From: Dysidea avara
Lineage: Eukaryota > Porifera > Demospongiae > Dictyoceratida > Dysideidae
NCBI RefSeq assembly: GCF_963678975.1
Contig: NC_089277.1
Span: forward strand, 23,510,672-23,574,671
Length of the DNA: 64,000 nt
Reading direction: 5' to 3'
In this document: one piece after another, positions 21,496-34,376 of the stretch
Position numbering within the stretch: the stretch's first letter is position 1
How the letters are laid out: the number at the start of each line of letters is the position of its first letter
The notes under the pieces: generated by a model
The model's input: only the letters and a program-made list of their open reading frames with translations
What the model was told of the DNA's origin: nothing
Databases searched by the model: none
Made by a program: the position numbers and the translations under genes

Positions 21496-22233
21496 TCAGT
21501 GTGATGAATCCTGAACAGTAATTCCACCCTGAATATTGTAAGCATAAATCAAGCTTCCACGTATATATGACGTCAATGTTTTCCAATCAGACAACCGAGG
21601 AAAACAATGTTCCTGACCTTTCAATGGTTCTGGATAGTGGCCCCCAGTGTATCCTTCAACTGTGATCGGAATTTCAAAGTCAGCATCTTCTTCCAGCCAT
21701 TTGAATTCAAGCCTCACGACTACAGAAGACTTTGGTTTCAATGTAATGCTTACGTTATCTTTCATTGAGTAAGTATCCGAAGTTGAGGATGTAGAGCCAA
21801 CGGAATTTTCAATTCCAAACTTGAAGGTATACTCTGCTCCAATGCCCAATTCAGCAGAACCGATGCTAATTTTCTGTTCAAATGAAATCGAAGATGTTTC
21901 AGTGACTGAAACACTAGCCGACTTTTCATGAGTTGCTTCTAACGTCAATGAAAATGTTGCTGACTGGTCCGAGTCATTGGTAAGCGCCTTTTCTTCTGCA
22001 ATCCTGCTACGGACTCGAGAAGAGGAAGAATTTTTAGTAACACGAACTTTTCCTGGGATGTTATAGCAGTAATAACCATACTTCTCGCAAATTCCTCCAT
22101 TAAGGTAAACAGCGTGTGGAGGTCGACCTAGATGTTCTTTGTACAACTTTATAAGGTCACGTCTTGACATTCCATTTTTTGTTAAATCATCCCATGTGGT
22201 AAGATTGGCATCTTTCTTCTTTTCAGTAGCCAT
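21496..22233 (-). CDS. aerolysin-like pore-forming protein, intronless
   Basis: An intact 245-residue ORF. The ATG has a good Kozak context (A at -3, G at +4). There is no signal peptide; the N-terminus is MATEKKKDAN. Residues about 1-65 form a small mixed domain (LYKEHLGRPPHAVYLNGG). From about 85 to 190 the sequence alternates Ser/Thr with hydrophobic residues, as in VSVTETSSISFEQKI and DTYSMKDNVSITLK. This is the long beta-strand plus amphipathic insertion hairpin typical of the aerolysin/ETX-MTX2/natterin fold. The final part has GYTGGHYPEPLKGQEHC. Aerolysin-fold proteins oligomerise and make beta-barrel pores; in animals they serve in defence, venom or endolysosomal roles. The target here cannot be told. 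It lies alone between mobile elements, and lack of introns fits a retrocopy or a gene family with a history of lateral transfer. Confidence 0.72.
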   Translation of the reverse strand: MATEKKKDANLTTWDDLTKNGMSRRDLIKLYKEHLGRPPHAVYLNGGICEKYGYYCYNIPGKVRVTKNSSSSRVRSRIAEEKALTNDSDQSATFSLTLEATHEKSASVSVTETSSISFEQKISIGSAELGIGAEYTFKFGIENSVGSTSSTSDTYSMKDNVSITLKPKSSVVVRLEFKWLEEDADFEIPITVEGYTGGHYPEPLKGQEHCFPRLSDWKTLTSYIRGSLIYAYNIQGGITVQDSSH

Positions 22234-22989
22234 TTTACTGCCACAGCAGATCTCCGGTTGGATTGAATTACTGAGGTGCAGAACTGTTATATAGTCTACG
22301 GTACAGCAGAACCTTCCTACAGTACAAATTAGCTAGCATCTGCAGCAACGCCAGAACTTTTTTCAATAACAACAGCAGTTCGCTTGAGTCATCGTGTTTA
22401 TAAGAGTTGTTTTCAGCGCGTGATCTACAGTGTAGGTTACGTAATCCTTGCAAACCCACGCACCCGCCATTTTGGTGTACAAACGTAATGCAAGACACAG
22501 CAACGTGTGGCGATGGTTCCAGTACAACGATTATGATCAAGATATTTATTTAAAGACTTTACAGTGTAAAAGGCAGTGGCAGACAAAAGGTTGTACAATG
22601 GAATAAACTAACTAGCTATATTACAGTGGCATTTCACCTAAAGTGGCCAGAAAAAAATCTACTTCAACAACTCTGTTTGTTTATGGGTGAATAATGCTCG
22701 AATGATTTTAAGGTATTGGGCTCTGCAAGGTAGTGATGATGACTTTCCCCCTTTCCCTGTAGTTTTCTTTTTGTTGCTCCCCTTTTCCAGTAGTTGTATT
22801 TTATTCGTTGTGATTATATAGTTTGTTTAGTAGATTTTAATTGTAGCATTTGTTGTCATGTGTATTTTTTATCTGTAAACTGTCTTTAAAAAAATATATA
22901 GTATTATTTTTAAAAAAAATTAAAAAACGATAATATTATGTAAAAAAATACACTGCAATAATTCCTGTCCAAAAACTATACGTTACTTA
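22234..22989. other. 5' flank of the aerolysin-like gene; no other gene seen
   Basis: Region upstream of the minus-strand gene. An A/T-rich run (ATATATAGTATTATTTTTAA) lies at 22890-22960. I cannot assign a promoter. Confidence 0.4.
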
Positions 22990-23217
22990 GGCCACTTCAA
23001 CTTAATTTCATGTTTCTCGGGCCCAACCGACCCATTTAATTTCTTGGAACAATGTTTATGTTAACTTTTAAAGTAACGTGTTTGGTCACGTGAGTGGAAG
23101 GAAATGGCGTTGATGTATTGCTGGGAAAAAAAATATTTTATTTTTATTTTGCCTACCTACCGACCCTATGTTTGCCTAGCTTTCGCCCGAGAAACATTAA
23201 TTCAAGTCGATGTGGCC
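22990..23217. mobile_element. PIF/Harbinger-type MITE, TTA target duplication
   Basis: Ends GGCCACTTCAACTTAATTTC and an inverted partner (GTTTCTCGGGC shared in the arms), flanked by TTA at 22987-22989 and 23218-23220. A 3-bp TTA/TAA duplication is the Harbinger mark. A single related end lies at about 48505-48545. Its TIR differs from that of the autonomous Harbinger at 33439, so that element is not its likely source. Confidence 0.75.
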
Positions 23218-23349
23218 TTATACTTACACTTAACCTAAAATTACAATTAAAGTAAAATTATGACAACTTAACTTAAAAGTTACAATAACATAATGGTGGG
23301 GTCTATTCTACAGAAAGGAACGGAACGGAATGATAGACTAAACTACGGA
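23218..23349. repeat. short dispersed repeat GGTGGGGTCTATTCTACRGAA
   Basis: GTGGGGTCTATTCTACAGAA with GGAACGGAACGGAATGATRG follows at 23289-23340 and recurs at 62305-62370; a degenerate form is at about 62884. It abuts the left border of duplication copy 2. Confidence 0.55.
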
Positions 23350-23984
23350 ATGAACTATTCCGCGCTGATCGTTCTATTAGAGTAAGTGACTGATCTATTA
23401 GAATATCTCAATCATGATTTATTTTTGTACCTATTAGACTCTAAAACTGCATCAAAATTCTGGGATAATTCTCAATTATTTTACCTTATCATTATTCCCA
23501 GGCATAATTCCTGCATCCCTACTTACAGTACAGGTAATTGTTGTTATGCAGACACAGTCAAGTGTATGGACCAGCACTGTTTTACTCTACCCCACATATC
23601 TCAGCATGTGTATATTCATACACATATTAAGATCATGATTCTTGTGCTGTCATCATGGCTTGCTGTATTTTCTCAAAGTCTAACTTGTCAATGATTTACA
23701 TACAAGAAAGAAAATGTTGAGAACAAGAACAAAGAGACAGGGAGCTACAGGTTACTATTAATTCACTTTTGTAGATTTGCGTATATATAAATGCATGCTT
23801 CTTGATGTAGCAAAAGATGGAGGCTGAAGCAGAAGCTGCAAGATACATTATTATACTCAGTGTTTCTTTGTTAAAGATATGTCCTATTTTATTAGTTGCA
23901 AATACAGCCTGGCCTGTACATATACCAATATTCCTGTACTTATGTGCATGCTTGTAGTTTTTGATTTGTAATATATTCCAGCAT

Positions 23985-24290
23985 CAGCGTGTTCGTTGTT
24001 TTAATCCCTTAGCATTATCAAAAGGACACAACAACAGCATAGCTGATAATTTACCCTCAAGTAAATGAAAAACATTAACAAAAACATGCATGCATAAAGC
24101 TGTTTATCATTAATTTAAATGACAAGGTGCAGTGGTTGATGAAAATCTCTGTGGATTGCTCTTTAAGAATATTGTCAGGTAAGGTGTTCTTTTCTCCTGG
24201 GAAAGGAACGTTTCTGATACATAACAGTGGAGCTGACAAGACTGAGATGATAAACTGATGTTGATGAAGTTGTCTGGTAGGATACTGTGT
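23985..24290 (-). pseudogene. LINE RT-ORF tail remnant (copy 2 of 3105-3570)
   Basis: Same sequence as the copy-1 remnant with small indels; the FPGE.N.LPDNIL motif is recognisable at about 24165-24215. Confidence 0.45.
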
Positions 24291-24369
24291 ATGTTGGTAA
24301 GAAATATGATGGACTAGGTAGTTGTATGGAGGGGTGAGCTGATGAACGATTTTGTGGAATTGGCTTGTC

Positions 24370-24885
24370 ACGAAAAATTTGGTCCCCACATTTTGGTTCC
24401 CCTGGTCCAATTAATATCGAAATATTTGGACCCCCAGAACAAAATGTTTGATATATTTGAACCCCCTCTGAAATATTTTATCCCCTACAAAATTTATTTT
24501 AACACCATTTGCACGTATTCAAAGGGGGTCCAGATATTTCAGCTGAAATAATCGATCCCCCTATCAATATTGTTCCATAGATGATCACCTAGTATTCTTT
24601 ACCTACGTATACAGTACATGCATATGGTGTATGCATATATTCCACCAGCTCAAGGGATTGGGGAACAAATATTTAAGGGGGATCATATTTGTTTTTCCAT
24701 GGCCAATAAGTTTAGCTACACAAGGGAAGATCAAATTCAATTCAACTGAAGGCTTTGTTACACTCTCATAGCTAATAAGTTTACACAAGGGGAGATCAAA
24801 TATTTATTTGTTCCCCCACAGTCAGTAAGCTTACATAACAGGGGGATAAAATATTTAAAGTGAAATTTTTTTTCCCTCTAGTAGG
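24370..24885. repeat. GGGGTCCAAATATTT dispersed repeat (copy 2)
   Basis: Orthologous to 3620-4160 within the duplication, with small deletions. Confidence 0.55.
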
Positions 24886-25547
24886 GTCAAAAACTGTGAT
24901 TTTTCATGACCAACCTCTGGCTAACAAAGTTTGATAGTTTAATATGGTACTGGTATTTAAGCAAAATGAGCTCCCATGCCACTTTTTAAAGTCCGGGGAA
25001 AGTTCAGTAGAGCCAAAAGTCTAAAATGGCTACTAGCTGGCATGCGCAATGATAAAAATTTTAATAAAGGTCTTTTTAGACTAATTTGGGGTATAGGAAT
25101 CCATTTCTGATGTTATTTTTGCGATTGGATATTCCTACAACCAAGAAATTTAAGTTTGGTAGTTACCAGAACAAACAACTAGCTAGCCGTTTACAGTAAT
25201 GAAGCCTTGTTCTTTCAGCTCCACAGTCTGTAGTACCTTTCGTGACAGTGCACACCCCCTTGACAGAATTAGCTAACTAAATCTAATTGATTATCAATTC
25301 TTTGCAATGAAAAGCAATTAATGGCTGATACCAAAAAATTGTCAACAACACTGGTCAAATTCAAGCTACTCAGGTGAATAGATAGCAACTCTCTCAAAAG
25401 CATGAGGAATATACTTTAGCACATATGCGCAGAGATGGGCAAGCTGTACAAGATCTAACATTATGCTTCAACACTGCTTTCCATTTGATCCAGTATCACC
25501 TGCTCTAAGAACCTTACAATTAGCTATTCCAGCTACACCTGAGCTCA

Positions 25548-26110
25548 TTTGAGACTTCAAGAAGGCCAAGCGAGATGGGGAGACCCAGCCAATAAAAATT
25601 TTCATGGATGAGCACATCTATTCTAAAGAAAATCCATCCATGATCACATGAAACATAATTCGCATCTCACCTTAAATTTGCAGGAATTCCATCAAGAAAA
25701 GTCTCTGAAAAGATACTAAAAGTAAAACAAGGAGAAATGGATAGCAGGGCACTAGCATCCGTGTTAATGTTAGTGGTCTACTGTCTCTACCTGAGCTCAT
25801 GAAACATCGTATATCTGAAGAATACCTAACACTTTTTAATCCCTATGGTATTTTCAGAAAGACTCAAAAGGACATACTGCTGCAGAAGTTAGCATTACAG
25901 CCCCTTGATGTCAACTACTACACAGCATTAGTGGACATGATGTAGTGCCATTAACCTATGGGTCAAGAGTGATGGGTCTCCATACACTTGGGGTGACTAC
26001 ACCAACAAAATAGGGTCTGTGATCCTGGCACAGCATGTCAGTGTTACCACCATCATCTGCAACAATGATCCCCATGACTATGCTGAGTCCATCAAAGATG
26101 CATGAGCGTG
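25548..26110 (+). pseudogene. broken coding region, unknown protein (copy 2)
   Basis: Same as 4838-5400, with further small deletions (for example in the IHDH region near 25630). The conserved islands ISEEYLTLFNPYGIFRKTQK and SPYTWGDYTNKIGSVILAQH-like are still readable in separate frames. Confidence 0.42.
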
Positions 26111-26195
26111 ACTTGTGCATTCAGGGTCAAGGTCCCATACCCATTGTATATTCACTGTTGCTAAACTGCCTACTATAAAGTGTATTATGTAGTAG

Positions 26196-26426
26196 AGTTC
26201 CAGAGGTTCCAGGGTTCTAGAGGTTCCAGGGTTCCAGAGGTTCCAGGGTTCTAGATGTTCCTGAGATTCCAGGGTTCCAGAGGTTCCAGGGTTCTAGAGG
26301 TTCCAGAGGTTCCAGGGTTCCAGAGGTTCAAAGTTCTAGTGGTTCCAGGGTTCCACAGGTTCCAGGGCTCCAGAGGTTCGGGCCAGGGTTCTAGTGGTTC
26401 CAGGGTTCCAGAGGTTTCACGGTCAA
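26196..26426 (+). repeat. minisatellite GGTTCCAGR (copy 2)
   Basis: About 230 bp of the array seen at 5492-5980, roughly half the length. Confidence 0.9.
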
Positions 26427-26756
26427 GTACCCTTCTAATGGCCAAGTACCCTTCTAATGGCCAAATCAATTAAGCGCTATGCCCAGTGTCTGGACATCGC
26501 TAAGTGACTATTGAATGCAACATGATCAATATAAACTAACCTGTGACCTTCTTCATTCAGTAAAACAACAAACTATCTTCTTCGCCAAGTCCATGATCTA
26601 TGCTTTGGCTTACTTTTTACAAAACTAAAACCCACTATCGATCTTGTTAAGTGTCACTATATTAAAGCAGAGGAGATCATACAGTTTCATCAAAGAAATC
26701 GAATGATTTCTGAGAATGCTTGGAATGCATTAATGAGAATAGGACGTAGTATATAC

Positions 26757-27089
26757 AAGTCATATCCCTCCTACAAGGGGTAGTCACTATCAATAGTCCT
26801 GTAGAACCATCTGTGACCATGATCAAAGTTAATTCAAGCGATCAAGAGGTAAAACAGCACTGAATCAAGTGATCAAGATGTCCTAGAAAGTAATTACTGA
26901 TCTAGCTCACGAACAAAACGAGAATTGCAGCAATATATGCTAAATTATCAAGCAATCAAGGCTATTTTTAAGGCAAAGTCAAGCGATCAAGGCATATTTT
27001 CGTCGATCAAAAACTTTGATCCTGGCCACAGATGGTTCTACAGGATTATTGGTGGTGACTATCACTTGCTCCTAGGAGGGATATAACTT
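26757..27089. mobile_element. MITE with inverted repeats (copy 2 of 6277-6611)
   Basis: Same ends and interior as the copy-1 element, so insertion predates the duplication. Confidence 0.72.
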
Positions 27090-27194
27090 ATATATACTAC
27101 CTCCATTTCTTGTTAATGCATTCCTGAGCACTGGTAACAGTGCTATTATACCATTTATACACCTTCTCTTCCCTTTGAAGTGAGGTGTGAAAGT

Positions 27195-27315
27195 GGTATA
27201 TATATATACCACGGGCACAAGTACTTTGCCTGATATATATACGCATAAGCTTGAGGGCTGCAGGCCCGAGGGTGAGTGCGTATATACAGGCAAAGCACGA
27301 GTGCCCATGGTATAA
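27195..27315. repeat. hairpin repeat (copy 2 of 6717-6833)
   Basis: Arms CGGGCACAAGTACTTTGCCT and its near complement with a GGGCTGCAGGCCC loop. Pairing is slightly better than in copy 1. Confidence 0.7.
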
Positions 27316-27499
27316 CTAATATTATGCTCTACTTTAGCATGCAGACTTGCCTAATTGGCAAACTTTTTAGTTGCTATACCCTTCTCTTATATAGAGAACC
27401 ATGCAAGTAAGCTGTGATTGTGGGATGAATTTTGCCAAGCAAACTGTGATTGTGGGATTCAATTTTAATACATCAAACAGTAGTTTGATTTTACTTTTT

Positions 27500-28955
27500 T
27501 AACAAGAAATAAGCACTGGTACAAGTGCGTATATATCGTTACACACTGCCTTAATGAGATAATATAAGCACTGCTACAGTGCGTATATCTTGTTACACAC
27601 TGCCTTAACGAGATAATGCAACAGTGCGTATTTCTCGTTAAGACAGTGAATATATCTCGTTAACTCGAGACATTGCACATCTAATACGAGTGAACACTAT
27701 AATTATTCAGAAATTATTAGATTTCTTTGATGTTATACTGTTATCCTCTTCTCTCATATAGGGAATCAAGCAAGCTGTGATTGCATTTTTCCAAACAAAT
27801 TGTGATTGTGGGTTCAATTTTAAAAATACATCAACTGTAGTTTGTTTTTGTACTTTTGTAAATGTATTATGATTGTTATTATGATTAAAGTACCTGGTAA
27901 AGGCAGAGCCTGTATACCAGAAGGTCTTATAGATGTTTATATTAACTGCACGAAGTATATTTGAAAAGTAGGAAATGTAGTAATTAAAGAAACATAATTA
28001 ACACTAGTCTTTAAGATTACTATATAAACAAAAGTAAAATCAAACTACTGTTTGATGTATTAAAATTGAATTCCTCAATCACAGCCTGTTTGGTAAAACT
28101 CAATCCCACAACCACAACTTACTTGGTTTTCTATATAATAACCAAAAGATTTTGCAAATTAGGTAAGTCTGCATGCTAAAGTAGAACATATTAGTTATAC
28201 CACGGGCACTTGTGCTTTGCTTGTATATACACACTTGGTATAACTATTATATACAGGGACCTGTATATATATATGGCTGAAAAAGCAGGATGTCTCCATA
28301 TCTGAGCATGAAATTTACATTCCAGTACACAGCAGGCCATATTTCAGTACTAGGATAGAATATTTACACTCTGTAACTTAACCCATTATTAAATCACTTG
28401 CTTCCCAAAGCATAATGGCATAAAATGTTATGAGACATCAACTACACTTGTGTTCACAGGCCCAGTCGACTATACTAGTTTCAGACAGTATGTCAGATGG
28501 CACATCTACAAGTACAGAATAAAGCAGATGGTTGAAAATTCATGGCTTCAGGCCTTCAGCTCAGCATCTATTGTAGTGGAACTGAGTCAGAGGTGGCTCT
28601 GTACTGTGTAATGGAATAAAAGATACATAAAATGCTATAGTTTTGTAAGTTAATGCATATACTGTATTTCATAATGTGTCCTGATCTTACCTTGCTTACT
28701 TACACCCAACATATACGTAGCTAGCTAACAAGTCATTATACAGCTATTTCTGCTGTACTTAATCATGACTCTTTGACACAATCCTTTCTGGCAAGATTTA
28801 TGTACATTAAATAATATATCCATTAATAATAAGAAATTGTGTAGGTGTTTGATGCTATAATTATGCTTTCAACATTTTACTGTTATTGCATCCCACTATA
28901 AGGACTGAAATTACTAAACATTAACTTACTAAGTGTTACTAGGTTGACTTTTTAG
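27500..28955. other. remnant foldback arm and unique sequence
   Basis: 27500-27730 is the right arm of the composite foldback seen whole in copy 1. The rest matches 9075-10277 and contains no recognised gene. Confidence 0.45.
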
Positions 28956-29671
28956 GGCTGCTGTCAAGGACACAGAAGTCATGTTACTGCCTTAGCTGCT
29001 GGAAAGACTTTTGGAGCTGCCAAGGAGCCTGTCCTTGCCTATAGTGGATCAGGATCTTTTGTTACTGTCATTCTTGGACTACATCATGTCATCAGACAAA
29101 AGATGACTCAAAAGGACAAAAATGTGCCACTAATTATGAGCAAGCTGTGCGTGATACAATCAAAGATGCTACTGTTGAGGGAATCCTTACTGCTAGATAA
29201 TTGTTACATGCAGGTATGTGAGCCTGTATTCTGGATGGTTTTAATGTGCAATCACCTGGTGCTTCCCTCACAGTTGGAGGATCACAAAAAAAATGATGAG
29301 CTGTACCTTAGTTTCATTGATTATTTAAATCTTTGATTAATTCATTGTTCATTGTTCTTTATTTAATTCATTGATTACTTCATTCATTAGTTTTTGTAGT
29401 TTCATTTTACCTTAGCTGTACCTTAGTACCTTAGTTTCAATAATTAACATTAGAGATGATCTCATTTCAACTTGCACCAGAGATAAACTGAAAATTAATC
29501 AAGTGGTGCCATCATACATTACTTAATTATTATCTTTTACACACCAGTACCAACTATCCACAGCCAAATCCTTATCAGATGTACTACTCTGTACTTGGTA
29601 ATGATTTAAAATTTGACAATGTCATTAAAGAGATGGATAGTTACCAAGTCAACTCTTTTTACCCACACTAA
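28956..29671 (+). CDS. two 3'-terminal exons, unrecognised protein (copy 2)
   Basis: Exon 28956-29213 (258 nt) and exon 29564-29671 (108 nt), with the same acceptors (TTTTTAG, TATCCACAG), donor (CAG|GTATGT), phases and TAA as in copy 1. In the part compared, two-codon synonymous changes (GCC CTG to GCC TTA, GAA to GAG) occur beside a few replacements (GAA to GGA, GAC to GTC, TGC to TAC). Both exons remain open, which supports coding status, but the sample is too small to prove selection. Confidence 0.5.
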
Positions 29672-30559
29672 ATTATGTCATTGTTAACATTTATAAGTTG
29701 TTGTACAAATGAAAACATGCTACTTGTAGTGCAATATGCTATTTTTGGAATAGTATCACTGACAGGAAGGAAATCATGTGTGTAATATACATGTTTATGT
29801 AGTGTGTATGAAGTTCGTAAGTGTGTGTGTGTGTTTGTATCAGTGTGTGCATGTCAGTGTGTGCATGTGTGTATATGTGTGAGTGTGCGTGTGTGTGAGT
29901 GTGTGTGTGTGTGCATGCTTGCACAGTGTGTACATAGTGCGTGTATGTACAGTATGGTGTGCAGTGTGTGTAATGCTGACCAGGGCAGTATGAATGCTGC
30001 CCAGAAGGATATTTCAGCACATACACACCTGAGTGTAGTGCACAGGTTGCTTAGTCATAGACACAGCCATTTGTATAGTAACCAAACACACTGCTCTGTG
30101 TACATACAGCTTTATTTCACAATTTTGCACTACCATGGTCTCGACCATTTATATAGTGAAGCACCAAATGTGCTTTGTTGTAATGTACTAGTAGAACTCT
30201 CACTAATAACTTTTAATGTGCTCCTATCAATTATTTCAGACTTGAATATTGGTATCAGATCGACATCAAATGGAAACGGCAGTGGATACGGATATATATT
30301 TATTTATTTAGAACTAAATGCTCATGTGCATCAAACGATGCATTGACTTGCATTCTTCACCATTACAATGATGTTATTAGTGCTTAAATATACTGTCAGC
30401 TACAACTGTATGTACCACTGGCACTACAGACAAATTAAATTAGTCCTTTATAATCACATTTCTCATAAAATTAACAGGAATCTATTATGTTCATTCGCTT
30501 TAAAATGTTATCCAATATCAGTTATTGAAATATGTATCTGCAAAATCTCATATCAGTGC
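29672..30559. other. no gene seen; contains (TG)n
   Basis: TG/GTGTGCATG microsatellite at about 29817-29915, longer than in copy 1. The 180-codon open frame over it is a repeat translation. Confidence 0.45.
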
Positions 30560-30593
30560 AACACTACTACTACCACTACCACTACTACTACTG

Positions 30594-30636
<43 letters not shown>
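30560..30636. repeat. (TAC)n microsatellite, 3' flank of LINE 3
   Basis: Orthologous in position to 11845-11929, with identical left flank. Confidence 0.92.
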
Positions 30637-30638
<2 letters not shown>

Positions 30639-31095
30639 TTCATCAAAAGATTCACATGTACATACATTTGTACAGAAATAAGAACATAATCATGTAAGAA
30701 ATATACATTAGATAATGTTCAATAAATTACACATTAATAACCTGTAAGACGTGTACACTTCCAAGTATAACAGCTTTCTGAAGGGTGGTTAAAAGGCTGT
30801 TAGTAAAGCCTGGGATACTAAGCAGATAAGTGCAACACTCCTGAGATACAACACCTGTACAGCCCAGCACCACTGGGACAAGTTCAACAGACATGTTGTA
30901 CATTAAATGAAAGTCGTGTGCCAATGGCTTGTACTTGTGTAGCTTCTCGTGTTCTTTAGATGGCACATTAACATCTGCAGGGCATGATGTTTCAATAAAC
31001 TGTATTTTCCTTGCTGAATAGTCAAATAAAACAATATCAGGACGGTTGTTAGGGTAGTTGCTGGCAGAGTGCAAACTAAAATCCCACAAGATCTT
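30637..31095 (-). mobile_element. RLE LINE 3' fragment in (TAC)n (LINE 3)
   Basis: Minus-strand ORF 30727-31089 holds an endonuclease region: NRPDIVLFDYSARKIQFIET, SCPADVNVPSKEHEKLHKYK, then a C-terminus around LLTTLQKAVILGSVHVLQVI. It is alignable to LINE 1 (RPDIVVF, VSCPADINV, TLQKAAILG) but clearly diverged. The 3' UTR ends in AAAA joined to GTAGTAG. The 5' end is cut at a TAC tract (31096-31131). Confidence 0.87.

Positions 31096-31131
<36 letters not shown>
31096..31131. repeat. (TAC)n between LINE 3 and LINE 4
   Basis: 36 bp, pure. Confidence 0.95.
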
Positions 31132-31133
<2 letters not shown>

Positions 31134-31258
31134 TTCAGTCAAATGAATTGACACACATGTACAGTATGTACAGAAATACAATGACAATACAAGCATAAGC
31201 CTAAGTACAGCCAATGTTCAAAGATGTTAAGATGTTTATGGTCCCCAAGATAGCAGCT
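31132..31258 (-). mobile_element. RLE LINE 3' UTR fragment (LINE 4)
   Basis: 127 bp only: the last codons (minus-strand AAILGTINILTSLNIG-like), stop and 3' UTR. It resembles the 3' UTR of LINE 2 (CACATGTACA, AGCCTAAGTA words) at perhaps 70-75%. It is flanked by TAC repeats on both sides and ends in AAAAGTAG. Confidence 0.8.
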
Positions 31259-31904
<646 letters not shown>

Positions 31905-31960
31905 ATGCACACACTTACACACATACACACACACATGTACACACACACACACATACCATA
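31905..31960. repeat. AC-rich microsatellite
   Basis: CACACACTTACACACATACA-type sequence marking the right border of the TAC locus. Confidence 0.85.
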
Positions 31961-32237
31961 CGTACGTACACACAGCAGTGTTCTTTAACACAGATATACT
32001 AGCAATTCAAATTAACTTCTAAATTGATTCAATGTAGCATTCTTGCAACTTACCACATACAATAGTTATTTGTATGTATATGTCTGATCAGTAAGAGCAG
32101 TTGTTACAAATGTAATGTTTCTGCAGCGTAAATTACTATGGTATTAACAAAACAATTCTAATGGAAATAGATGGTCTAGCTAGCGCTAATGACAGTATTT
32201 GCAGTAACAAATACACCTCACACACTAAACATACAGT

Positions 32238-33438
32238 ATGTAATAACTAATTGTGGTGGTTTACACATTAGCCAAGTTCTTAGACTACAAGCTGTTATCT
32301 GAGTCTGGGATTTGTATATCTGCATTCTAATGTCGACACCTTGTGTTCCTACAAATTGAGGCTGCAGCTGTCATGTGTAGTCTTCTTGCAGGATTATTAA
32401 TTGAAGACACATTATTGGTCATGTAATTTAATTGCTACCAAGTCATGCATCTTATTACAGTGTAGCTACATTTTGAAATATTTGACTGGGTCTGGGAAAA
32501 CTGGTCTTGTTTCCCACGATAAAAGATTTGATGTTTCGCCAAGAGCATAAAGCTAATTTCATTATCAAAGTTAACTAGACTTGAGTTATCTGCTTTTGTT
32601 GGCTGCTTTTCTCAAGCACAGTGCATGGCGATCTGTACAAGTGGTGTGGGCCCTAATGGAGCTCTGGCCAGCCTGTGGATGGGTGTATATGTGGCTGTAC
32701 AGCTCATTGGTATTGAATAATAGACCTATGATGTAAATGTCCTTTAATTTTAGCCAGTTGTGATACTTGAATGGCCCATACCTTGGCCTAATTGATCCCT
32801 ATGCCTTCCTCTTTAATTTTTAAGGCTGTGATTTACACATTAACCAGGCTCTTAGATTACAAGCTGCCATCTGAGTCTGAAAGCTTTATATCTGCATTTA
32901 TCAAATTTTTAATGTCGACATTTTGTGTCCGTACAATTGAGGCTGTCACGTATAGTCTTCTTGCAGGATTATTAACAAAAGACACATTGTCTCTAATTTA
33001 CTGTGTTCTTTAATTAATTGCTACCAAGTTATGCATCTTATTACAGTGTAGCTACATTTTGAAATATGTGACTGGGTCTGGGAAAACTGGCCTTATCACC
33101 CATGACAGCAGATTTGATTTTTCACCACCAAGAAAGTAAAGCTACATGACCGAATAATTTCATTATCAAACTTACGACTTGTGTAGTCTGCTTTTGCTGG
33201 CTGCTTCTCTCAAGCACAGTGGCAATCGGTGTGGGGCCCTATTGGAACTCTGGACAGCCTGTGGATGGCTGTATATGTGGCTGTACAGCTCTGTGGTGTT
33301 AATGTGTTGTAAATGTCCTTTTATTTTAGCCAGGTATGAGATCTGAATGGCCCTTAAATTAGCCTAATTCATCCTTATGCCTTCCTCTTTGATTTTCAAA
33401 AACTAATTGTAGTGGTTTACACATTAGCCAAGTTCTTA
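32238..33438 (+). repeat. tandem exon-like units (copy 2), third unit cut by Harbinger
   Basis: Same three-unit layout as 14830-16215. Unit 2 (32792-33013) is open with acceptor-like TTTAATTTTTAAG before a segment around LLDYKLPSESESFISAFIKF. Unit 3 begins at about 33405, is interrupted at 33438 by the Harbinger insertion, and resumes at 40500. Confidence 0.6.
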
Positions 33439-33455
33439 TACTGCGTTTACACTGC
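33439..33455 (+). repeat. Harbinger left TIR
   Basis: 17 bp, exact inverted match to 40483-40499; preceded by TTA. Confidence 0.97.
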
Positions 33456-34376
33456 CATTGCTACACGGGTTGAGCAGGGCTACCACGAAACTACTTACTT
33501 TAAAGTGTAAGTGTAAACAAGAGACGAGTCGACCTATCTGTTGTTGACTCGACTCGCTTCACAATGTAGGGTCATATCCGAGTAAATCGTGTCAGCTCTG
33601 GTTCACGTGAGGCACAACGTGGCGCTTGAAGTGATAGTGATATCGAAATGGCGGTATGGCAAGACGATGAAACGACAAAATTGTTGGAGTTGTGGGGGGA
33701 AGAGAGTGTGCAAGCTTCGCTGGAAGGTTGTATCAGAAACATCACCATTTACGACAAGATTGCAGCAGAGCTCACTTCATGTGGTTACCAAAGAACGGGA
33801 ATGCAGTGCCGAGAACGAGTCAAAAAGCTCAAGAAAGATTACAAAAAGACAAAAGATAACTTAAATGAAACGGGAAACAAACGAAAGCTTTGTAAGTTTT
33901 ACGAGCAAATAAACTGTATCCTCGAAGACAGACCATCAACTAAACCTGCGATAGTCCTTGATTCATCCGATTATGATGTGGACAAGGCGCGGTGGCGTAG
34001 CCAGACCCGGGCAAGCCCGGGCATCAAGATATTCTGCCCTACCATCAGCTTTTCCAGTTATTAAGCACGTGAGCTTAAGAACACCGGACTCGCCGTACAC
34101 CAAAAGACTGTTCTAGAATACACACACGAAGTACACTAACTTTTAAATAGATCTTTGAGATTTCACACGTATTGCAAGTTGTGTCCGAGGTTGTGTCCAG
34201 CGCTCGTCCCGAGGGTTATTTTAGGGGTTTTCCCAAGGGTTTTCCTTCTGTATTTGCAGGCAGGTAATTTCGCTGTTACACGTGATATAATTAAACACGT
34301 GTTGACATCGATCGTGGAGCATAGGCCTCGTTGTGACAGTATTTTCAGAATTCCAGCTGTTCGTCTAGCGATTAAT

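Noticed and set aside
29804-30346. 180-codon Cys/Val-rich ORF
   Set aside because: Mostly a translation of a TG microsatellite; it is not conserved in frame with copy 1.
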